In this document: positions 58,655 through 64,000 of the stretch, piece by piece
How the letters are laid out: the number at the start of each line of letters is the position of its first letter
Numbering within the stretch: the stretch's first letter is position 1
Assembly (NCBI RefSeq): GCF_030056815.1
Contig: NZ_JASHKR010000017.1
Span: 43,436-107,435 of the forward strand
Direction: 5' to 3'
Origin: Rhodococcus sp. IEGM 1379
Lineage (GTDB): Bacteria; Actinomycetota; Actinomycetes; Mycobacteriales; Mycobacteriaceae
Length of the DNA: 64,000 nucleotides
Program-made: the position numbers and the translations under genes
Notes under the pieces: generated by a model
Databases searched by the model: none
What the model was told of the DNA's origin: nothing
Seen by the model: only the letters and a program-made list of their open reading frames with translations

Positions 58655-59043
58655 CACCGCGTCGCGCAGTCGACCCCGCTGAACTGAGGGCTGCGCTTCT
58701 TGCCATCGGTCCGTGGCTGAAAGATCCTGAACTGCCGAAGCCTTCGCGAGCAGAGCTCGGGGCCGCGGTGAAGATGAGTGCGCGCACCCTCGAGCAGATC
58801 GTGCCGGGATCAAGCGTCGAGGTGCGGGTTCCGCCGTTTGTGGCGGTGCAGTGCATCGAAGGTCCGCGGCACACCCGCGGAACCCCGCCCAACGTCGTCG
58901 AAACCGATGTGCGCACGTGGTTGTTGATGGTGACCGGGCTTCTCGAATTTCACGACGCTTCCGCCGACGGTCGCGTCGACGCCTCCGGAAGCCGAGCCCC
59001 CGAGATCGCGCATTGGCTTCCGTTGCTCAGGTTGACCCGGTAA
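58651..59043 (+). CDS. Sterol-carrier-like protein (Rv0807 type)
   Basis: A 130-residue protein immediately upstream of purF. The pattern MTPRRAVDPAELRAALLAIG, KMSARTLEQIVPGSSVEVRV and THRGTPPNVVETD-like stretches, with the length, matches the small sterol-carrier-family protein that lies at the same place in mycobacteria (Rv0807 by memory). It starts at ATG 58651, coupled to the protease gene. Its ligand and role are unknown. Confidence 0.85.
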   Translation: MTPRRAVDPAELRAALLAIGPWLKDPELPKPSRAELGAAVKMSARTLEQIVPGSSVEVRVPPFVAVQCIEGPRHTRGTPPNVVETDVRTWLLMVTGLLEFHDASADGRVDASGSRAPEIAHWLPLLRLTR

Positions 59044-59154
59044 CGGAGACTGATCGGTTCAATCTTTACCAAGGCCGCCCTGAGGCGAGGCGTCACGAAA
59101 AATGCCGGTAGACTGTGCATGCCCCCCAACCCCTGCCCACAAAGGGAGCGCCAC

Positions 59155-60732
59155 GTGACTCGTGCCGATCTTTCGGTCAACAGTCCAAATCTCCTCGCTA
59201 CGAACCCGTCCGATGAGGACGAGAACGAGCCCCGCGAAGAATGCGGTGTATTCGGCGTTTGGGCGCCGGGAGAGGATGTGGCGAAGCTCACGTATTACGG
59301 TCTGTACGCACTGCAGCACCGTGGTCAGGAAGCTGCCGGCATTGCGGTAGCCGATGGCTCCCAGGTACTGGTGTTCAAGGATCTCGGCTTGGTCAGTCAG
59401 GTATTCGATGAGCAGACGCTGGCAGCAATGCCGGGACACGTCGCTATCGGACATTGCCGTTACTCCACTACCGGGTCCACGACGTGGGAAAATGCGCAGC
59501 CGATTTTCCGCACCACGGTTGCGGGCACGGGCATTGCGCTCGGCCACAATGGCAACCTCGTGAACACAGCTGAGCTCGCGAGCCGTACCCGCGCAGCCGG
59601 CCTGGTCAACGACAAGCGTCCCAACGCGGCGACGTCGGACTCCGACCTCATCGGTGGACTGCTGGCGCACGCTGCCGCAGATCGCACCATCGAGCAGGCT
59701 GCGATGGAGTTGCTCCCCACGTTGAAGGGCGCGTTCTGCCTCACCTTCATGGACGAGAACACCCTGTACGCAGCGCGTGATCCGCACGGTGTCCGCCCGC
59801 TCTGCCTCGGTCGACTCGATCGCGGCTGGGTCGTCGCCAGCGAAACCGCAGCCCTCGACATCGTCGGCGCGTCCTTCGTTCGTGACATCGAGCCCGGCGA
59901 ACTGCTCGCCATCGATGCTGACGGTGTCCGGTCCTCGCGCTTCTCCAATCCCACGCCCAAGGGTTGTGTATTCGAGTACGTCTACCTGGCTCGCCCCGAC
60001 AGCGTTATCGGTGGACGTTCCGTTCACTCGACTCGCGTCGAAATTGGCCGTCTGCTCGCCACAGAACATCCCGCTGAGGGTGACCTGGTGATTCCCGTTC
60101 CCGAGTCGGGCACCCCGGCTGCTGTCGGTTATGCCCAAGGATCAGGTATTCCTTACGGCCAGGGTTTGATGAAGAACGCCTACGTCGGCCGTACCTTCAT
60201 TCAGCCGTCGCAGACCATTCGTCAGCTCGGTATCCGACTCAAGCTCAACCCGCTGAAGGAAGTAATTCGCGGGAAACGTCTTGTGGTGGTGGATGATTCG
60301 ATCGTTCGCGGCAACACGCAGCGTGCTCTCATTCGGATGCTTCGCGAAGCCGGTGCGCTCGAGATTCACGTCCGTATCGCGTCGCCGCCGGTGAAGTGGC
60401 CCTGCTTCTACGGCATCGACTTCGCCTCGCCGGCAGAGTTGATCGCCAACGGAGCGGGCGGGCAGACCAGCACGTTCGAGGAAATGCTCGAAGGCGTTCG
60501 TCGTTCGATCGGCGCGGACACCCTCGGATACATCTCCACCGAGGGCATGATCGCCGCGACCGAGCAGCCTGAGACGCGATTGTGCACGGCGTGTTTCACA
60601 GGCTCGTACCCCATCGAACTTCCGCACGAATCCGCGATCGGCAAGAACGTCCTCGAAGGAATGCTCGAGAGCGCAGCGGGCTCGACCGCAACTCGTGAAA
60701 ACGACAATGCGAGCGCACTCAGCCGTCCCTGA
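59155..60732 (+). CDS. purF: Amidophosphoribosyltransferase
   Basis: PurF starts purine synthesis by replacing the pyrophosphate of PRPP with ammonia from glutamine. The GTG at 59155 follows AAAGGGAG and gives 525 residues. The first 29 form a propeptide that exposes the catalytic Cys of CGVFGVWAPGEDVAKLTYYG. The glutaminase part has GHCRYSTTGSTTWENAQPIF and the PRPP site is LVVVDDSIVRGNTQRALIRM. Late Cys residues (RLCTACFTGSYP) indicate the iron-sulfur type. Confidence 0.98.
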   Translation: MTRADLSVNSPNLLATNPSDEDENEPREECGVFGVWAPGEDVAKLTYYGLYALQHRGQEAAGIAVADGSQVLVFKDLGLVSQVFDEQTLAAMPGHVAIGHCRYSTTGSTTWENAQPIFRTTVAGTGIALGHNGNLVNTAELASRTRAAGLVNDKRPNAATSDSDLIGGLLAHAAADRTIEQAAMELLPTLKGAFCLTFMDENTLYAARDPHGVRPLCLGRLDRGWVVASETAALDIVGASFVRDIEPGELLAIDADGVRSSRFSNPTPKGCVFEYVYLARPDSVIGGRSVHSTRVEIGRLLATEHPAEGDLVIPVPESGTPAAVGYAQGSGIPYGQGLMKNAYVGRTFIQPSQTIRQLGIRLKLNPLKEVIRGKRLVVVDDSIVRGNTQRALIRMLREAGALEIHVRIASPPVKWPCFYGIDFASPAELIANGAGGQTSTFEEMLEGVRRSIGADTLGYISTEGMIAATEQPETRLCTACFTGSYPIELPHESAIGKNVLEGMLESAAGSTATRENDNASALSRP

Positions 60733-60748
60733 TTCACCGATTTACCAC

Positions 60749-60789
60749 AATCTGCCGTCCACCTGGTGTGGGCGGCAGATTTTGTCTTT
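60749..60789 (+). terminator. Terminator after purF
   Basis: AATCTGCCG pairs perfectly with CGGCAGATT, extended by four more pairs including a wobble, and is followed by TTGTCTTT. Confidence 0.85.
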
Positions 60790-60831
60790 CTCACTACAAC
60801 GCCTGTCGCAGACATCTGGCATAGTGCCCTC

Positions 60832-61455
60832 GTGGCGCAACTGCGAATGGACGGGCACCGGGTACTGGTTGCAGACCTGGTGGGGGACACGATCAAGGCG
60901 ATCAGCGGATCGATGGTGGCGTACGAAGGCTCAATCACCTTCAAGAACGCCGGCATGGGCGGCGGCGGCGGACTTCGTGCCGCGCTGAAGCAGAAGGCAG
61001 CAGGTGAATCGCTGTCTCTGATGGAAGTCAGCGGACAGGGCACCGTCTACTTCGCCGTCGATGCCCAGGACATCACGATCATCGAGCTCAACAACGACGC
61101 CTTGCACGTGGAATCGTCGCAACTGCTCGCTCTGGTGGGCCAATTGCGCACCGACGTGAAATTTGCCGGCTTGCGCGGCGCAGGCACGGGACAGGGACTG
61201 TTCACGACGGTAGTCAGCGGCAGCGGGATGGTCGCTCTGCTGTCGAAGGGCGGACCGATCATTGCCCTCGAAGTGAGCCCGCAGTATCCGCTCGTCGCCG
61301 ATCCCGACGCTTTTGTCGCTCATCGGGGCCAGCTGAATCAGAGCTTTGTCACCGACGTCACGTGGCGGTCTGCGATCGGCGGTGGCAGTGGTGAAGCGTT
61401 CTCACTGCGCTTCGACGGATCCGGCGTCGTCTACATCCAGCCTGAGGAGCGCTGA
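60832..61455 (+). CDS. AIM24-family protein, paralogue 1
   Basis: A 207-residue beta-rich protein from GTG 60832 (VAQLRMDGHRVLVADLVGDT). The AIM24 fold is shown by GSMVAYEGSITFKNAGMGGG, GTGQGLFTTVVSGSGMVALL and the ending GVVYIQPEER. It is related to the next two genes and forms one transcript with them (gap of 3 bp). AIM24 in yeast helps organise the inner mitochondrial membrane; the bacterial role is unknown. Confidence 0.9.
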   Translation: MAQLRMDGHRVLVADLVGDTIKAISGSMVAYEGSITFKNAGMGGGGGLRAALKQKAAGESLSLMEVSGQGTVYFAVDAQDITIIELNNDALHVESSQLLALVGQLRTDVKFAGLRGAGTGQGLFTTVVSGSGMVALLSKGGPIIALEVSPQYPLVADPDAFVAHRGQLNQSFVTDVTWRSAIGGGSGEAFSLRFDGSGVVYIQPEER

Positions 61456-61458
61456 CCC

Positions 61459-62136
61459 ATGCCTTTGGACAAAGTGAACAGCAAGGTCGTGAAATCGACG
61501 CTCAGTCCCGGACAGAACGTACTGGCCCGAACCGGATCGATGCTCTACTACACGGGTGACGTTCGATTTATCCCGCACAGCATGGGCGGCGGACCGGGCT
61601 CGATGCCGAGCATGGGTGGCCTCGCAGGAATGGCCGGGCGGATGATGTCTGGGGAACACGCACACATGATGTCCGCAGAAGGGCAGGGCGAGATCTTCTA
61701 CGGACACGCCGGTCTCTACGTGGACATCATCCACCTCGACGGTTCTTCGATGCTCACAGTTGAGGCCGATCGACTCCTTGCCCATGACGCGTTCTTGCAG
61801 AGTTCGGTAGTGGCATTGAGCTCGCAAGGTGGGGCGCGCGGTGTCGTTCGAGGAGCGATGACTGGACAAGGCCTCTTCACGACTCAACTGCACGGACAAG
61901 GTAGCGTCGCGGTGCTTTCACACGGTGGAGCGATTCCGTTGCAGGTAGGCCCGAACAACCCTCAGGTTGTCGTGGATCCGCAGGCTTACGTGTGTCATAC
62001 CGGGCAGATCAACATCGACATCTCGGCGAATGTCGGCTGGCGTGAAGCCGTCGGAAAGGGCTCGGGGGAGTCCATTCAGTTGAAGATGACCGGCATGGGC
62101 ACGGTCTGGGTTCAGGCGTCCGAGAAGAAGTTCTGA
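61459..62136 (+). CDS. AIM24-family protein, paralogue 2
   Basis: A 225-residue paralogue of its neighbours. It has NVLARTGSMLYYTGDVRFIP, then a Met/Gly-rich insert with several His (GSMPSMGGLAGMAGRMMSGE), then GAMTGQGLFTTQLHGQGSVA and the ending GTVWVQASEKKF. The insert is absent from the other two copies. No signal peptide or membrane helix is seen. Confidence 0.9.
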   Translation: MPLDKVNSKVVKSTLSPGQNVLARTGSMLYYTGDVRFIPHSMGGGPGSMPSMGGLAGMAGRMMSGEHAHMMSAEGQGEIFYGHAGLYVDIIHLDGSSMLTVEADRLLAHDAFLQSSVVALSSQGGARGVVRGAMTGQGLFTTQLHGQGSVAVLSHGGAIPLQVGPNNPQVVVDPQAYVCHTGQINIDISANVGWREAVGKGSGESIQLKMTGMGTVWVQASEKKF

Positions 62137-62150
62137 GAGCGAGAAATCGA

Positions 62151-62897
62151 ATGGGTATCGAAATTCACAATCCAGCGACTCTGCCTGCCAACGACAACGT
62201 CCCGGGCAACGATTACGCCTTTTGCGTCGAGTTGGCCGGGCAGCCGTGGTTCACGTCCAAAGGTGCGATGATCGCGTACTACGGGAACATCAATTTCGAG
62301 CCACTGGGACGCACCAGCATGGCCGCGATCGTGGCCGCCAGGTTCTCCTCGCCGCTCTACGCCGACGACTGGGTGCTTGCTCAGGGGCAGGGAAAACTGA
62401 TCCTCGGGGACCGCGGATTCAACATCAATTCCTACGACCTCGACGACGGAAATCTCACGATCCGCGCGGCGAATCTTCTTGCGTTCGAAACCGGCCTCGA
62501 ACTGAAACAATCCATCATGCCAGGCTTTTTGACGCTGTTGGGCACCGGAAAGTTCCTTGCCTCGTCCAACGGGCCGGTCATGTTCGCGGAGCCGCCGCTG
62601 CGTATCGATCCGCAAGCGCTAGTCGGTTGGGCCGACTGCCCGTCGCCGTCCCACCACTTCGATGCAGACTGGATGCAGAGCTTCCTGGGCTCGGTCCGAG
62701 GGACCATGTTCGGCGCCAATACCGGTGAAGAGAAGCAGTTCGATTTCACAGGTTCCGGGACCGTGTTGATCCAGTCGAGCGAGAAGGTCGTCAACGACGG
62801 GCACCTCCTCAAACACATCCAATCGGAGACTGTCGCACTCGGACAGAACAGTCTGCGGGCACTGCATTCCTCGATCGGTGCGCAACTCCAGAACTGA
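62151..62897 (+). CDS. AIM24-family protein, paralogue 3
   Basis: The longest copy at 248 residues. It has WFTSKGAMIAYYGNINFEPL, WVLAQGQGKLILGDRGFNIN and FTGSGTVLIQSSEKVVNDGH, with an added C-terminal helix of about 30 residues. It is 14 bp downstream of paralogue 2 and ends the group. Confidence 0.9.
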   Translation: MGIEIHNPATLPANDNVPGNDYAFCVELAGQPWFTSKGAMIAYYGNINFEPLGRTSMAAIVAARFSSPLYADDWVLAQGQGKLILGDRGFNINSYDLDDGNLTIRAANLLAFETGLELKQSIMPGFLTLLGTGKFLASSNGPVMFAEPPLRIDPQALVGWADCPSPSHHFDADWMQSFLGSVRGTMFGANTGEEKQFDFTGSGTVLIQSSEKVVNDGHLLKHIQSETVALGQNSLRALHSSIGAQLQN

Positions 62898-63084
62898 GTC
62901 CGATCGGCACGCGAGGTCTCGTCAGCGGCCTCAGTCCGGTAGCGTAAGGGCGTAATCATCGGTATTTGTGTGCGCTGAGGACTCGAGTCGAGCCTCTTGG
63001 TGCGTCACGAGGGTTACACAACACATACCTGTGCACGAACAAAAATCGTGCTCGCGAGAAATACAAGGCTGGAGTAGTAATCCG

Positions 63085-64000
63085 ATGACCGAGGACAGTC
63101 ACCGCACAGCAGGCGCCTCCTATGCAGCAGCAGGAGTCGATATCGCCGCCGGAGACCGGGCGGTGGAACTCTTCGCCCCGATGGCCAAGAAGGCCAGCCG
63201 CCCCGAGGTCATGGGCGGCCTCGGCGGATTCGCCGGATTGTTCTCGCTCAAGGGTGACTACAAGGAGCCCCTGCTCGCAGCCTCCACCGACGGCGTTGGC
63301 ACCAAGCTGGCCGTCGCGCAGGCGATGGACAAGCACGACACCGTCGGACTCGACCTCGTCGCCATGGTTGTCGACGACCTCGTCGTGTGTGGTGCCGAGC
63401 CGCTGTTCCTTCAGGACTACATCGCAGTCGGACGTGTTATCCCCGAGCGCGTTGCCGAAATCGTCGGCGGCATCGCCGAAGGTTGCATCCAGGCAGGCTG
63501 CGCACTTCTCGGTGGCGAGACCGCCGAGCATCCCGGCATCATGGCAGACGGTGACTACGACCTCTCCGCCACCGGCGTGGGCGTCGTAGAAGCAGAGAAG
63601 CTGCTCGGACCGGACCGCGTCCGTCCCGGTGACGTCGTCATCGCGATGGGATCGTCGGGCCTGCACTCCAACGGTTACTCGCTGGCACGCAAGGTTCTCC
63701 TCGAGATCGACCGCATGAACCTGAACGCTCACGTCGACGAGTTCAGTCGCACCCTCGGTGAAGAACTTCTCGAGCCCACCAAGATCTACGCCAAGGATTG
63801 CCTCGCGCTCGCAGCCGAGACCGACGTGCGCACCTTCTGCCACGTCACCGGTGGCGGACTCGCGAACAACCTCGCGCGCGTCATGCCCAAGGGCCTCGTC
63901 GCAGAGCTCGATCGCGGCACCTGGAGCCCGGCTCCTATCTTCGCAATGATCGCGCAGCGCGGACGCGTCGAGCGCGCCGAGATGGAGCAGACCTTCAACA
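63085..64000 (+). CDS. purM: Phosphoribosylformylglycinamidine cyclo-ligase, 3' end outside the window
   Basis: PurM closes the imidazole ring, turning FGAM into AIR. The ATG at 63085 opens 305 residues that run off the window end; the full protein should be about 355. Motifs are SYAAAGVDIAAGDRAVEL, AASTDGVGTKLAVAQAMDKH, DLVAMVVDDLVVCGAEPLFL and CALLGGETAEHPGIM. The 187-bp gap after the AIM24 group probably holds its own promoter. Confidence 0.97.
   Translation, partial: MTEDSHRTAGASYAAAGVDIAAGDRAVELFAPMAKKASRPEVMGGLGGFAGLFSLKGDYKEPLLAASTDGVGTKLAVAQAMDKHDTVGLDLVAMVVDDLVVCGAEPLFLQDYIAVGRVIPERVAEIVGGIAEGCIQAGCALLGGETAEHPGIMADGDYDLSATGVGVVEAEKLLGPDRVRPGDVVIAMGSSGLHSNGYSLARKVLLEIDRMNLNAHVDEFSRTLGEELLEPTKIYAKDCLALAAETDVRTFCHVTGGGLANNLARVMPKGLVAELDRGTWSPAPIFAMIAQRGRVERAEMEQTFN

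Overview
This is a 64 kb piece of a high-GC actinobacterial chromosome. The protein families, GTG/TTG start codons, dense ATGA/GTGA overlaps and gene order point to a Rhodococcus, probably the R. erythropolis/qingshengii group. That assignment is inference from gene content, not from a database search. The backbone resembles, from memory, the mycobacterial region that carries purD, purB, purC, a prolyl oligopeptidase, purS-purQ, an M18 aminopeptidase, a DyP peroxidase, purL, a sterol-carrier-like gene, purF and purM. Eight purine-biosynthesis genes (purD, B, C, S, Q, L, F, M) lie dispersed along the plus strand, with accessory blocks between them.

Layout. 0-8.9 kb: a partial HIT gene; a GT2/GtrA plus GT39 glycosyltransferase pair; and a five-gene peptide/nickel-type ABC importer operon on the minus strand. 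8.9-19.7 kb: purD, a Tat-exported cholesterol oxidase, a PAP2 phosphatase, a two-component pair arranged tail to tail, a membrane-protein gene broken by one missing G, an aminotransferase, a TetR regulator, purB and a second HIT protein. 19.9-30 kb: a NarL-type two-component system, a secreted PtpB-like phosphatase, purC, oligopeptidase B, and a CitAB/DcuSR-type system divergent from dctA with a CRP-like site between them.

30.2-42 kb is the main accessory region. It reads as a sulfate-ester catabolic cluster: a formylglycine-type sulfatase, a metallo-beta-lactamase-fold alkylsulfatase, an NDMA-type alcohol dehydrogenase, an aldehyde dehydrogenase, an MFS transporter and an AcoR/NtrC-like activator. 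Two copies of a shared 17-bp motif flank the activator gene, one upstream of the dehydrogenase/sulfatase operon and one upstream of the transporter. A decayed alcohol dehydrogenase lies at the far edge. The implied route is import, ester cleavage to sulfate and alcohol, then oxidation to aldehyde and acid.

42-49.6 kb: an IdeR-like iron box between a sucrase/ferredoxin-like protein and a siderophore-binding lipoprotein; glutathione peroxidase; purS-purQ; a repeat cluster; a two-component system destroyed by an internal deletion; a DUF305 lipoprotein. 49.6-53.7 kb: an EspR-like small protein, a membrane protein carrying a 7-bp tandem repeat that could switch its reading frame, a VOC protein, M18 aminopeptidase and a DyP peroxidase with no encapsulin beside it. 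53.9-64 kb: purL, three translationally coupled genes (membrane alpha/beta hydrolase, CPBP protease, sterol-carrier-like), purF, three tandem AIM24 paralogues and the start of purM.

No tRNA, rRNA, CRISPR array, transposase or prophage gene was seen.
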